A stretch of 64,000 nt of DNA. It comes from Fomitopsis serialis. Lineage: Eukaryota > Basidiomycota > Agaricomycetes > Polyporales > Fomitopsidaceae. Both the position numbers and the translations under genes were made by a program. Positions within the stretch are counted from its first letter, which is position 1; each line of letters opens with the position of its first letter. The DNA is taken from contig NW_025955144.1 in NCBI RefSeq assembly GCF_022376445.1, forward strand, positions 1 through 64,000, read 5' to 3'. Of the stretch, positions 11,987 through 24,415 are shown piece by piece. Below the pieces are notes generated by a model. That model had not been told where the DNA came from, did not search any database, and saw nothing but the letters and a program-made list of their open reading frames with translations.

Positions 11987-12445
11987 CGCCCTTTCCAAGC
12001 AGACACCGCGTGGCGCCTTGCATAAACGAAGTATCTACGTACTACATGTGCTCTTCAATACACCCTTGGCAGCTTGCGAACCATCCTTGGAATGCGAACA
12101 TTGCCGAGGACAGCCATAGTCGCACCGTACGGGTGGATTGTCCACGTTTGTACAGCGTTATTTCATACTGAATGGCTGGGCCTGACTAAGTAAACCCTCT
12201 GCGATCGAACGAGGTAGACGAGGCACCGCGTTGTCTGCGAGCGCGCCCAGATGTTCCTAATCAGTTGAAGTATAGCAGTCTGCATGCTTTTGTTATATAC
12301 AAGACATCTCGACGCGAAGTGGGAGCGCTCGGATACGGTGATATACAGCAAAGGACATGCGAAATGATATGGAGCATGAGTGTGTAACAGTAACTTCGTA
12401 GCTGCCTGATGATATATAGTGCAAAGTATGATGGGACGATCAGTG
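11987..12445. other. Intergenic region between convergent genes
   Basis: The aminopeptidase (+) and the deubiquitinase (-) converge on this 459-bp gap, which therefore holds both 3' ends. It has no frame with coding features. Confidence 0.5.
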
Positions 12446-15400
12446 TCAACCTTCCTGTAGCAATTCGGGATCGAATCTGTGTACTGTCCGTATAGCCTCC
12501 GAGTCTTTACGCGCAAACACAAGCTGCAAATTGTCGCACATCATGAGCACATACTGCAGACAGCAACAGGGCGATACGGACCATGTATGGATTGGCGGTA
12601 GAGCCAGTCGTATCCGCCAGGACCTCCTCTTTCGATACAACGGTGACGTCCGAGTCATTATACTTGAACCATTGATCGGGGTTCTCCGGCAGGTTGCGAG
12701 AATAGAAAAAGTAATGTCCCCATGAAGGCGACGACCCACGGTGGATGAACACAGAAGTGAGTTCGTAAGCTGCTGTAGTGTCGTCCTTCCAGATATCCTC
12801 GATCTTTGTCTTCAGTCCTGCTGCATTACTGCGCTCGTCATCGAGCCGCTGCGTCACGAACTCCTGCTCCTTGCGTAACTCGGAGACGAGATCCTCTGTT
12901 GCCTCAGGGATTGGCATAGGCGTAGCCAAAAAGTCGGCAGTCGCGCTCAGCGCGGGGGCAAAAGGCGCATGCTGTTGTATCATACATTCAGTATCAATAA
13001 GGGCCGACAAAGGACAGACGCCTTACTTTGTCTTGTGTTAGCCTCTGTATCCGCTCACGATTCGCAGTAAGTTCTGCTTGGATGGCTTTCGACTGCGCTT
13101 TCTTGGACATGTCTGCGCTGTCAAGGAACCTGTCCACATACAGCATTTCTCCGAACTTCACGTATGCTTGCGACTTGTACGCCTGTTGTGTCTCCCTGTC
13201 GAACTGGACTCGCTATTCTCGAGCCATTTGAGTCGTGCTCTTTCTCTGATAGAGAGGTTACTTACTTGCAGTTGTATCTGCAGTAACGGAGGAAGATCGA
13301 CCAGCGACACTTCCATTCGCTTCTTCACACCGTCAAATTCGACTACGTCGTCAAAATATCGCGCGAGCCCATCGTACAAATCAAACCCTTCGTCTGAGAC
13401 GTTGACGTGGAGCTGAGAAAATAAGTCTTCCTTCTCGTGGATGGAAGACTTGTGCCGCATATCGTCCGTGCTCGATAGAGGTGTAAGTCGCTGCCTCTTT
13501 TTTCCGAAGAACAATCTGATACAGGTCGTCAACGATCGTCGTGCGTGGTTCAGAATGAACGTACCTCTTAACGATACTGGTCTTGTCGTCCTCTGCTCCG
13601 ACCATCTCCTGGAATCAAGCAATGCCGTTTCGATTTGGAAGATGCAGTTGTCCATACATTCTGACACGTCATGTTGACGACCTATAAAACATTCAATATT
13701 TGTTAGAAGACGCAGGGAACTAAACGTACCAACATCATGACGGAGTCATCGGTTGGTCGAGGTCTCTTGGGTAGTGGAGGAGGTACCTTAGAACTCTCGT
13801 TATCAGGAAGATCCGGCACGTCGGACTGATCGACGTCGGTGTCCATCTGCAGCTTGGACGATGAGGCAACGGCCTCGGCGACAGCAGTGAAATGGCCGTC
13901 GTTCTCCTTCGCTGTTTCGTGCGGAGAGGATCGCATATCGACGTCCATTTCATCTGAACCACGATGCCTCTTACCGAGTACACTTTCAGTCGGGCTCGCA
14001 AGTGGCGACGGAGACGGCGGGTCGTATGCCGATCGCGACGGTACGTCTTCAACAAGTGTCGCATCCGTGTCGTTTGAACCTTCCGTTCCGGGTCGACTGA
14101 TGTCGTCTTCCTCCTCATCCTGCGAAGTCACCAATGCCAACTTCGCCAGGTCGATAGACGGAGTGACAGCTGGAATGTCGCAGTACTCCAGGTTCCAGAA
14201 GAGGCTGGCCAATTGTCGGACGACTACGCAACGTTGTAAGCGAGTTGCGAGGGGCGACATTTGAACGAAAGCGTACATTTCTTAGAACGCGATATCTCTC
14301 GTCTTGTGACTAGTCTCCCACCGACGCGATGCCGTTTGAGGTCATCGTCAGTGAACTTGCTATCGTCTATCATCTTTTCATCGCCCGCGTCGGCAAACGG
14401 GGTGATAGCTTCGCGCAAGTCCCTGATCGTGTAGAGATACTGAACACACCGCGTAAGTTCGGTTCTCAGCCAAAACGAACGTATGCTTACCTGCAGTAAG
14501 GAATTCAAATAGCAGGTGTTGCCCAACTGGTTTAAACCTCGCGGCATCCCCGGGCTGCTGCTCTGGGTTGCGTCGCCAGCTACGCAGCGTTAGAAAGGAC
14601 GCGCGTGTAGAGAAGGAGCGTACTTACGATCCGTTCCAGTCTCCATGAACTTCCGTAGCCTATCACTGTTCGTAAACTCGGCGATTACAGACAGCGCCTC
14701 CTTCATCTTATCCATCTGACTCGGTTGGTCCTCTACCTATTCAGACATTTAGTCGTTTCCCGCAGGCGAGACAGTCACTAAAATTAGCCGTACATACCCG
14801 CATTGCGTAGATCGTGAGCAACATGGTCTCGTCCATGTCCTTCGGTACTTCCAGCGTCGCATACGCAGTCTCCGGGCTCATCACACTGCCCTTTTCCTGA
14901 TTCCACGCAGAGTCGACAGTCTGACTATTCCTAGCGTCGGCAATGATCTTGAGTGCGTCATTGAGCCTCATCCGCATCTCCCCACCCTTGACCGGGTCGG
15001 CCCACGTTCGTCTTCTCGCATTGCGCCATGCGTCCAGAATGAACTTGTCGTCGATCTCACCATCGAACTCGACGCCAAGCTCACCGTCCTTGCCGAAGCC
15101 CAAGAGGGCAATGGAGTCGCGGAGGTCGTCGAACGTGTACCGATGGCGTTTGCGCTCGTCGTGGATCAACTGCTGGAGTTCCGGCGAAGCTTCGCCGACA
15201 TTCGCAAGCATTTGGACAATCTGGCAAAATTGTGTGAAGTACAGCGGCGTCCGCAGAGGGTCGCAGCGGCACTGCGCCTGATACGCGAAGCCCAGCAGCT
15301 CTATACGAAATGAGCACTATGAAGACTACTTGTTTTCGTCAACCTACCCCATGAATACGAAGACGGCGTCATGCCGAGAGTTTCCACGCATTGTTCAAGA

Positions 15401-17070
15401 TATCCAGGTTCACAAGAGCGTTAGGCAATAACCCTCGCGGAACTAGACTGGTGTCAGTATCGGTTAACAGACAAAAAAACACTGCTTGCGTACTCTGCTT
15501 GACATGAGCGCCGATTTCCTCTTGGTACATCTCCCGGACCTCCGTAGCATCTACGCAAATCACCTGCGAGGAATAGTTGCCAAGATCTCCTTCTGTAACG
15601 TGCGTTATTACAATACACGACGCTATGCAGCGAGATACGCACTTGATTTTCGGTAGATAGCCAACCAGGCTGATATCTCTACCCACGCACGTAACAGCTT
15701 CACCCGTAGGTGCTTTCCCTCAGGAGTCGCGGGATCGATGTTCGGAGGCAGTAAGCCAAGTTCTTCCGCGGTCGAGGAGTTATCGGCGATAGTTGTTGTT
15801 GTCTTCTTAATAGCATTGATAGGAAAACCTAGAACCTCGAATATCTTGCGACTTGAGGGGTGTCAGTACGTGCCAAGCACATACTCATGGATGCTTACAC
15901 GGTACTGTTCCAGCCAAGTTTGTGCTGAAAGCGAGGACGGGTGACGGGCAGCGAACGCTGCTCGTCTTTCCATAGACGGTTCTCGAGGATGCTGGACGAG
16001 GTAAGCGATTGTCACCGTGTGTATGTGAAGCGGACGCACGTCAACATCGTCTCCCAGCCTGCCATCACGCTCCCCTTGGGTGTTCGATCGGGAGGAGGGT
16101 GGCTCCACCTGTCATAGATGAAGGCCTGATGGACGTCGTGAGGGATGACGCCGGGGAGGACGTCGGACACCATGCAATACTTGTTGCATTGGCAGCAGAG
16201 ATACAGATCGAGGAGTGTCTCTTCTCGCGCTCGAACGGCGTGCTTAGATACCGCGAGTCGACGGCACCTCATAGCGGTGCCAATGGTGCGTAGCATTCAC
16301 TTGCCCGAACGGTTGCTCGCCGTCGCCGATGCACGAGGTAGTAACTTTGCGCCGCGTAGCGTCTGGTAGATTCTCGACGCTGCGCGCGAGAGGCGGGAGG
16401 ACAGAAGATGAGCCCCAGAGGATTAAGATCCATCCATTGTGCTCGGCACAGTAGTAGGAGCGCGCGTGAGGTATAGCCGTCCGTGCTTCCTCCTGCGACG
16501 GCGCAAGCTGGGCGCTGTCAGGAGTGGTAGAGGGTAGGCGAGCCATGATATTCACAGAGTAAAGAGCATGTTCTGGGTCGTGAATTTCGTCCGCAAGTAA
16601 AGGAGGCAGCATACCCGGTCCAGGCCTGGGCTTCGATTCGTGCACAGCGGGATTGTACCAATTGAGCTCTTGGAAATCGTCGCGGCCGTCAATGGCTATC
16701 TTGTGCGAGCCAGCAGATTCTGACCACATATGACCAGACCATTGCGGCCCCCAATCCCCGTACGATGACTGGTCCGTCGACCATCCTTGTGTGGCATCCT
16801 GATACACCTCCGGCTGGCTAGAGGCAAGGCTATCTTCTACGACCTCTGGCTCACGATATGGCGATGTTGTTGGCGCAATGTAGCCTGTTCGCGATGATCC
16901 AGGTCTTCGGATCCGTAGAATTTCGATGAGGAGACGGGTGTGGTCAAGGATGCGTCCATGGCGTTCGGTTGCTGAAAGTACTTCGATTGGGATCGCTTGG
17001 TGGATGGGGATGGAGGCCGGGCAGTTTGGGCATCTTCCGGCCTTTCAGGCGTCTGAGGCTCGTTTGTCAT
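12446..17070 (-). CDS. UBP2: Ubiquitin carboxyl-terminal hydrolase (peptidase C19), Ubp2-like
   Basis: A cysteine deubiquitinase. The Cys box is GLNQLGNTCYLNSLLQ (14545-14500), and the His box is SWGHYFFYSR (near 12710) followed by NPDQWFKYNDS; the C-terminus is LQLVFARKDSEAIRT before the stop at 12446. FGRQHDVSECMDNC (near 13670) matches the conserved GRQEDVHE-type USP motif. Upstream of the Cys box lies a long region with a CCQCNKYC cluster (about 16190) and YEYRAQCRCDP, as in yeast Ubp2 and USP25/28-type enzymes rather than compact USPs. A Ser/Asp/Pro-rich insertion (about 13745-14190) splits the catalytic domain between Cys and His boxes, also a Ubp2 trait. Many introns of 50-65 nt. The start MTNEPQTPERP at 17070 is preferred; an in-frame ATG at 17202 would extend it by 44 residues. 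Protein probably exceeds 1,100 residues. Confidence 0.85.
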
Positions 17071-18137
17071 GTTCGGCAGGTCAAGAAGACAATGGCCACG
17101 ACGAGCGCGGGCGATGGGAGAGAGTGGAAGAGGACGAGCAGGAGCCTGAGCAGGCGAACGCGTCGCGCAGCTTGCCACTGCAATGCGAGCGCTCTTGGTC
17201 ACACCTCCATATTGCCTTTCTTAGAATGCCCGACCCATGGCCGCTTATACTGAACGCTCCGCGCGATCGTCACTCTAGATCGCGGCTAAGTTGCCAAATA
17301 GAAATGTTCAAGCCCGTTGGAACTTGAAGCGATCTTCTAGCTCTCCAAACAAAATACATGAATTTCCATCACATTTTGATTGGTTGAGAATGAAATATTC
17401 GTACCGTTTACGAGCCTTGTATGGACTGTGAAAGTTCCTTCACATTGATGATTCATCGTCAGCATGATAAACAGTACTGAACTCACTACGGACTGGGGGA
17501 GTAAGTAGTCCGGATGCTTGCTTTCACTCACTGACAAATAGAACGACGACAATGACACAGATACCCTAGAGCTCAATAAGCTTTGGATTTTACTCGGGAG
17601 AGGGAATGTCACGAATATGTGTCTAGATCTATCATCTCCTTCATACTACTATGTGTTCGCCATGACGCCATCCATTTATCGGACGTAAACCCCTTCACAA
17701 ACAGCCAATCAATCTAGCACAGGCGAAAACTCAGGCGACCTGGCAATATTAACGGGAACAATGGGCTTGGGCTGGCCTTCTCACGTGACTCATGCTGGCC
17801 ATCATCTACAGAACAGTGCATCGACATCCTTATGCGATCCGGAATTACAGAGCAACGTAAGCAACTGGACAGCGACGATAGCAATTCGAAAGGGCAGCGA
17901 CACAACGAGTGACATTGTGGTGTACAGACCCGGCATTCCTTGACAGTCCGAGCATAGACCTGCCAAAGTCCATACAGTCATACGCCTAAACGAAAGGCCA
18001 GTCGTCGGGGTCTATAGAAATGCCCTGCTTAGATACAATAGCCTGTTAGCTCGAGATGAACACTCACCGCTCAGGAGATGGAGTAGCTCGATGAGCCACA
18101 ACGGGTACATCGAAAGCGCCTGGCGCAATCGCATCTA
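17071..18137. other. No supported gene
   Basis: About 1 kb with only short, unrelated open frames of up to 90 codons on both strands, none with recognisable motifs. It includes the 5' flank of the deubiquitinase. Some minus-strand pieces (around 17700-17900) could be 3' exons of the possible gene to the right, but this could not be shown. Confidence 0.4.
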
Positions 18138-19476
18138 TCATACGCACAGTGCGATACAATAGCGTTGAGCAAGACGAAGTAGTGTCCAGGGAAATATCGT
18201 GGAAACACTCACTTCGCGTTGCCACTGGCGTCGCAGACGGTAAGAGTACGGGTGATACCGTGGGGACAGCGTAGTGGACAACCGTTGTGCCTTCGGCATT
18301 TTTGGATGTGCGATGAGACGTCGTTTTGCTTTGCTAGTCCTGCGTCGTGCTCCGGCGGTCATCTTGTACTTAACCAGGTTCGGCGGAGTGTCGTAAACGT
18401 GTCTTCTGGAGCTTCGTCTTCGTGAGGAGACCATGAGGCAGAATCTCGCGGGTTGTCAGCGCCGTAATTCGCGTCCGTATGCACGCTTACACGTATGAGT
18501 GAGGCATGCAGCATGAAAATCAATAAGGAAGGGTTCGAGGGGTAACGCTCACCGGCTGTAGCCGTTGTTTTTGGAGGCGTGGTCCGCGAAAGGGACACGC
18601 GAACAACTTGAAGACCAAGACAAATACCACGATGATAACATTCAGGAGCTTCTGCAGTAAGCGAGTCAGTTAAAGCAGCTATCGACATTGTCAGTGGATT
18701 ATACCGTGCAGAAGGAAATCGACTCAATTGGCCGCAATTTCCCGTCTCGCCTAAGAGACGGTGAGTTCGATCGGAATGGTAGGCACTGGAAGTTTGATGG
18801 GGCAGGCCTTCGTGCGCAGATAATGACCCATCTTGACGTGGAAAAGCCCGTCGTTCGCTTAGCGGGCACGATCTATCGTGAACGCGAACATCGCAGAGCG
18901 GCGGCAACAAATGTCACAGCCAACTATCTATAAGACGAGTTCAGTATGAAAGCGAGATGTGTGATGAGTGTATGTTTACCAATGTCCGAGTACCGACTGA
19001 ATAACTCGAGGCTCTGTCAGTGTGGCGCTCGCAACCCACGGGCCTTGAAATGATTATCTTTATGTAAGTCGAAAGGCGGTCGCATTGTGTCTGTCAGTCA
19101 TGATGTAAAAATGAGCCTAAAACCTGGTCGGCTTACCACTGTGGTTGTGGTCTGACACCTGCATACACCACGTGTCCGCCTGGGACCCTGGTAGCATAGT
19201 TGCCATGAGGCAAGTGAAGTCAGAGAAGCTTGTAAGGCTGAACTCACCTCTGTGCATGCAAGGCAAACCCTTCTCCGAGTCGCAACCCTCCACTGCTGGC
19301 CCCGTCCACGATGCCATAACAATGGAATGCGGCATAGAATCGAGAGAACCCAAGACCGCCTCCCGCCGCTGCCGGAACGTCCGCAGAATGCATGCATGGT
19401 GCGTGCATTCGGCTTCCTGGCAGCGGCACATCTGTACGATGCCGTTTGACGACAAAAATCGGGTATCGATTTCCAT
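18138..19476 (-). CDS. Possible spliced gene, unrecognised, with one membrane segment
   Basis: I do not recognise this gene. On the minus strand an ATG at 19476 opens a frame with several cysteines (MEIDTRFLSSN, then CRCQEAECTHHAC and LPCMHR) that stops at a good donor, GTGAGT. After a short intron ending TACCAG the frame resumes as SQADTWCMQVSDHNHS, which ends at GTAAGC. Further on, after CTGCAG near 18655, a hydrophobic run LLNVIIVVFVLVFKLFACPF looks like a transmembrane helix followed by a basic tail. Donors and acceptors recur at the expected 50-150 nt spacing, which argues for a real gene with a cysteine-containing outer part, one helix and a short tail. Exons could not be joined with confidence, and the end is arbitrary. 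Confidence 0.35.
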
Positions 19477-20120
19477 TGAGCCGTCTACCCGAATCTACTA
19501 TTATGTCTTATCAGTGCAAGCTCGACACTCCAAGCAATTGAAAAGTCGCAACGCTTCGCCGAAACAACGCAGTGCAAGTAGAAATCGGAAGAACCATGAG
19601 GGTTCCTCGGAAGATCGACCTATTTTTCAGGGCGTATCGATCAGTCCCACATTGCCCTGGCTCGCATCCTGCGCATCCCATCCATCCATCCATGCCAGCC
19701 GAACACGGTCGTGCAGTGTACAGCCCAGCGCTATCACCGTGGGCCGCACGTTCGAAGGGAGCCCCACGCATCCAGATTGGCGGGCGACGCGCGAAGCGAC
19801 GAACCACTCAAGCTCCGTCCGTACACTGTATACCCAGTACGAGACGGGCGGAGTCATCGGGTACACGTCGAGGTGAACCCAGTGGTACCCTGGTCCTCCG
19901 CGTCGCTGCCGTCGGGAGTCCCGGCCTTCCACAGCCTTCCACCGAGCCTCCCGTCTCGACCGCGCTACGCCTCCTCCAGCGCCTCGCATCTGTGCATAAA
20001 TCAGCCTCATGTTCGCTCAAGACCCGCAGACACAACTCTCTTTAGAGTCGACCCCCACCAAACCGCCAGGTCCTCGGGCCAATACCGGTCGTTCGCGTAC
20101 CATACTCTATCCACCGACGA
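19477..20120. other. No supported gene; upstream flank
   Basis: Overlapping frames on both strands are without motifs. It contains the 5' flank of the small three-exon gene at 20121 and possibly the promoter of the minus-strand candidate at 19476. Confidence 0.4.
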
Positions 20121-20625
20121 ATGCCAGAGATATTCCCCACGACCTCACCCTCTACTAGCAGTTGGCTACAGGAGCACTTCCGGACGCTCGTCACAGCCCC
20201 CAATGACCATTTCGACAAGCTCTTCACTCGCGACGCGACCGGTGTCGTAGCCGGCAAGTCCGTGGGTCGCGACGGAATCAAGGCCGCTCTGCTCGCGCTC
20301 CACACGGAGTGGAATGCTACCAGCTGCCGCTTTGGCCCTGCGACATGCCTAGACGGTTTCGTACGTTCATCTTGCCTAACCCCCACTTTGATGGTCACCA
20401 ACTATCTGCCTTTGCAGGTCGCGACTCACTGTGACTTCATGCCCCGACACGCATGCGAATACACCGAGGTTGTCGCCACCGCATTGTCAGCACTATTTCT
20501 TCTAGTCCTTAACTGCAATCAGTACTCACGACAGACGCTCCGTCTCCAGAATACAAAGTGAAGGCGGCGCAGAGCGCATAAGCAGCCTCGAGCTGGACGG
20601 CGAAGAGGGTCTCTTCGGGAACTGA
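20121..20625 (+). CDS. Small three-exon protein, copy 1 (unrecognised; NTF2/SnoaL-like size)
   Basis: Three exons, 20121-20360, 20418-20485 and 20550-20625, give 127 residues. The core reads SSWLQEHFRTLVTAPNDHF, FTRDATGVVAGKSVGRDGIK and AALLALHTEWN, ending ISSLELDGEEGLFGN. A paralogue at 24416-24980 has the same plan, with exons 2 and 3 of exactly the same length (68 and 76 nt) and the same phases, which supports this gene model. The short size and the DATGVVAGK / ALLALHxEWN pattern suggest a small alpha+beta fold such as NTF2/SnoaL, but no catalytic residues can be assigned. The second intron uses a less usual donor, GTCAGC. Exon 2 (VATHCDFMPRHACEY) has drifted more than exon 3, so this copy may be under weaker constraint. 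Confidence 0.6.
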
Positions 20626-20810
20626 CCGGGGCCCGGCACCTTCGACGGCTGACAAGGCAGCCCCCATGACATTGAAGCGCGAGTCGTCGCAGGCTTCCCA
20701 CCTCGCCCCGGCCCCGGATCCTGTGGGTACGAGGCGGCGATTCGCCAGCCGTTTTACCGTTCCTTCTGTCTTGCATTTCAGTATTCTATCTGCGCTCCAC
20801 GCACTAGGTC

Positions 20811-21104
20811 TTGTACAACACTACGTACCTCGATGATACCTCCACGATTATTGCTGCTTCCATGTTTGACTCGTTATCCCCCTGTGCTTGTAGGGTCCCA
20901 TACCCATGTACATTACGGATGGTCATGTTCGTACTCGTATGCTCGCGTAATCGCATCACTGTAGCAACGCCAAGTGGGTCGCAGCAAAGAACGCTCGAAA
21001 CGCGTCGGGAGTTTGTTGGCTACAGCTGATTCCCTACGCTATGCGGTCGGACGTACATCCACACCTTCAACAAAGTCTCCCCTGTGTGATCATATGTGAG
21101 ATCG
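20811..21104. repeat. Direct repeat copy A: decayed arginase 3' end and flank
   Basis: This segment aligns over about 290 bp, with many substitutions and small gaps, to 21967-22230. Shared landmarks include TACAACACTACG, GTAGGGTC, GCAGCAAAGAAC, AACGCGTCGGGA and TTTGTTGGCTACAGCTG. Its right part matches the last arginase exon in reverse (CAAAGTCTCCCCTGTG versus CAGAGTCTCCCCTGTA). It is therefore a diverged duplicate of the arginase tail plus downstream DNA and is not coding. Confidence 0.7.
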
Positions 21105-21966
21105 TTCCCAATGGCACTCGACGCCTGTGTACTTGAAGAATTGAACACGAGCTACCCGCGCATAGCTTGTACGTCCCAGGTCGTATTTTACGCCTTCAGC
21201 ATTCGTTGAACCAGAAGACACGTAACTCACCTTAACGCAGGGCTCGAGCAAGGCAATCAGCGCCTCGCCATGGAATCATGGTGTCCATGTGCAAGCTATA
21301 AGTCGTATGTACCGCCATGTCGTGGAAGTGGCGATGTGCAGTACTCGGGATCCCATTCCCATTGAGATATTCGTAGCCTGAGCCTCTTAGTTGTATCACA
21401 TGACAAAAAGTAGGGGCCACGGAGTATGACCGAGCTTTGCCGTAACGTCATGATGTCCACAAATCGCATTCGAGCAGTCATTGAAGTGGTGACTCCAATG
21501 GCTGCTGGAATGCGATATGCGGATGCCGGTGACGGTTCAAGGATTCCGCGTTCACTTGCGATTATGCGTGCGTTGGACACAATGTGGTCTGCAAAAGGCT
21601 GGAATAGACTCGGAAGGCTGGTTAGTCAAGTGCGACGCTCGGAATGTCCGTGACACACTAACGCTGACAGAACGGGTGCCATCTTGCATACGACTTTGTT
21701 CGGTACGGATTCGGCCCCCCTCCGCCTTACGTCTGCTTCAAACTGTTGTTAGAGTCATCACCAATACGATACGTGGTGTTCCATCGAGAACTTTGCGACA
21801 AGCAAGCGGGGAATACGGGGTGAACGTCATATTGCGATGACGTTTACGTCTACCGCGACGTGGTGTCCGCTTGACAATACCGCAGTCTTAGATGCTACCC
21901 TTGAGATAGCAATGCTTTCACTTCGCGCTACGCCGACGGGCGTGCTCCAACACTGCTGCAGCAATA
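21105..21966. other. No supported gene between the two repeat copies
   Basis: About 860 bp with short frames only (the longest about 107 codons) and no motifs. I see nothing functional. Confidence 0.45.
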
Positions 21967-22230
21967 CTGTACAACACTACGCACCTCGGTGATACTTCCA
22001 CGGGCATTGCTGCTTCTATGTTCGACTAGTCATTCCCCTTGTTCTTGTAGGGTCGCATACACATTCATGTTCGTGCCAGCCGGAACGCAAGGCGCAGCAA
22101 AGAACCCGCAAAAGGCTCAAAACGCGTCGGGAATTTGTTGGCTACAGCTGGTTGCCTATGCTACATTGACGTTCAGACGTACATTCGCACCTACAACAGA
22201 GTCTCCCCTGTATAGTCATATGTGAGGTCA
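21967..22230. repeat. Direct repeat copy B: arginase last exon and downstream flank
   Basis: This is the partner of the repeat at 20811-21104. It includes the final coding bases of arginase (ETLL and stop at about 22191-22206) and about 220 bp of 3' flank. Copy B is attached to the working gene, so copy A is the derived one. Confidence 0.7.
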
Positions 22231-24004
22231 GTCCACATGGCAGGCGCGGGATGGACTTACCAAGCGCAGACCGGGCCAGCGAGCACCCGACAGCGATGGT
22301 CTGCTTCACCGCCTCTTCATTGGTACCAAGGTCTGGGTTCACCTCCTACGCGTACGTCAGCTGTCGGCAGCAGTACATAGAACACGGATCATGCAGGGAC
22401 TCACCATGATATCGAGCGCGACGAGACATCCCGTCTCGTAGACCGCCTCGCAGATGTAGTGTCCCTCCCTGAACGTCAGCCCGCCACGAACCTACGCACA
22501 AACACCGTCAGCCTCTCTTCTGACCCATCAACCAACGCCGCGACGGGCACTCACCGGCGTCCCCGTGCTCGGCGCGACCGTCGGGTCCAGCGCGTCCACA
22601 TCAAAGCTCAGATGCACGGGCAGGTCCCTCTTGGGGTTCACATGGTCGAGCGCCATCTCGACGACCCTGCCGATGCCCCACTTGTCGACCTCGTGCATGG
22701 AGAACGCCTTGATGCCGTTCTCCTTGAGGATGCGCTTCTCGCCCGCGTCGACGTCGCGCAGGCCGATGTAGACGAGGCGGTGCGCCTGGAGGAGCGGGCG
22801 CACCCAGCTGAACTCGGGGACCTTGGGGCCGAGCCCGAGCAGGAAGGAGACGGGCATGCCGTGGATGTTGCCTGGGGGGTAGTGGGGGTCAGAGGGTGGG
22901 GAAGGGGTGGGGGGCATACGCACCTGAGTCGGTCGTTTCCGGTGTGTTGATGTCGGCGTGGGCATCGACCCAAATGACACAAGCGTCGGGATAATGACTG
23001 CAGATGAAGTTATGAGTACGACATAGTGATTACGATGTCGTGCGACGCATGCGAGCTCAAGCGGACATCTATGCGGAAGACGAGCCGTAGGTGCGTTGAG
23101 CCTGCTGCTGCCCGCCCAAAGCAGGACACTCCATGCCATAAAGACCTGTTCATGGCAGAAACCGCTTCGCAGCGTTGACCTCAGAAGGTGCGGTCCAAGA
23201 CGCGAAGTAAACGCGAGTGGTAGACATAATGCTACTGACCTCAGCGTTCCCGAAATAGTGCCCATGGCCTAGACGCCAAAACCGCTCAGCTGCAATGCAA
23301 GACCCGCTTCCAGAATACTACCAAAGAGTGATCGCCGCCGAGGGTGAGGGGCAGCTGACCGTGCTTCGCGTGATCACCGACAACGTTCGCGACGGCCTCG
23401 CAACACGAGAGACGAGGCGGGGGTTCTTCAGCTTGCCGATGGGAGGATCGTTGAGGTTGTCGATCTCCTCGAACTGGTGGTGACCATCGAACTGGACCTT
23501 CCAGCCGAGCTCGGTGAGCTGGTCGGGGAGGCCGGCTTGGACGAGGCGGATGGGGCCGCGATCTACGCCTTCCTTGGACTAGATGGGTGTGCGATGTCAG
23601 GAAGCCATTCGGGTAGACGGACAGGCACTGGTCGGTGGGAGACAATGCATGGAAGAGGCGTGCTCGAGGAGCACTGTCTGCTTCAATAAACGTGCTATTC
23701 CAAGACGTAATGCAGGGTTAACCCCGATGGGACCGTCCTGCCTAAGTCCCCGAGCTGTCCCCGCAGCCGACCAGTGTAAGTTGGAAGGTGGGACATACCT
23801 GACCGCCTCTGCGTGGCGATGGCTCTCAGATGTTCAGTTGCGTCGATTACTTATGTGAAGACAGCATTACCTGAAAGGGCAGCCCACGATCTAGACCACA
23901 ACCCAGATAAGTAGGGGGGTCGAGGAGATAAGAGAGGGACGCACGGCTACGGTCTTGGGGCTGGGGAGGAAACGAGAGGCGTAGGACTCTGTTGCGGTGG
24001 ACAT
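22191..24004 (-). CDS. CAR1: Arginase (ureohydrolase family)
   Basis: Hydrolyses L-arginine to ornithine and urea with a two-manganese centre. The exons read: [20 protein letters not shown] (24004-23945), IVGCPF, GGQ, then [126 protein letters not shown] and a tiny last exon ETLL. The metal ligands GGDHS, DAHAD and SFDVDALDP are all present, so the active site is complete. Introns are short and several exons are tiny (10-60 nt). One problem: between KNPRLVSRV and [13 protein letters not shown] the frame shifts by one base at about 23402, inside a T run on the coding strand. The neighbouring small gene at 24416 is transcribed away from it, with 411 bp between starts. Confidence 0.9.
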
Positions 24005-24415
24005 AAGCTTGAGATATAGATAGCGATACAAGCGAGGTCTTTATATATGCGGCGAGTAGAACTTTGACTGGAAAGGCGAGAGCGGGCGAACGACGGAGGT
24101 GGCTCGACGGTCGCTTCATCTGCAGATTCTGCACACAAGGCGCGCGCGTCTGTCACATGACTCCGTGCAGGGTCCCGTGAGGGTGACATCACCCGCGTCC
24201 AGGCGCGTCACGATGATCGCCTCCGCCTGCGGTCGACGTTGACCAGCTCGAGCAGCCAGGCGCAGAGCCAGATATATATAACGAGATGAGTCCCCGCCCA
24301 CTCCATGCGTCTCCTCACAAACTCTATCCTCATCCTCGCCACCCTCCGTAATCCAGCTCGCCCACCTTCCTCTCTACCACCACCAGCGCATCTCTTTAGC
24401 ACGTCCTACGCAGCC
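24005..24415. promoter_or_regulatory. Divergent promoter region, arginase / small three-exon gene copy 2
   Basis: The 411 bp between two outward-facing starts contains two TATA-like stretches: TTATATATG at about 24040-24049, near the arginase start when read on the minus strand, and GATATATATAAC at 24271-24282, about 135 bp before ATG 24416. An in-frame ATG at 24305 could lengthen the right-hand protein. Confidence 0.55.

Noticed and set aside
9216..24004. Aminopeptidase and arginase as an arginine-catabolism cluster
   Set aside because: They are about 10 kb apart with a deubiquitinase and other genes between; no shared regulation is visible.
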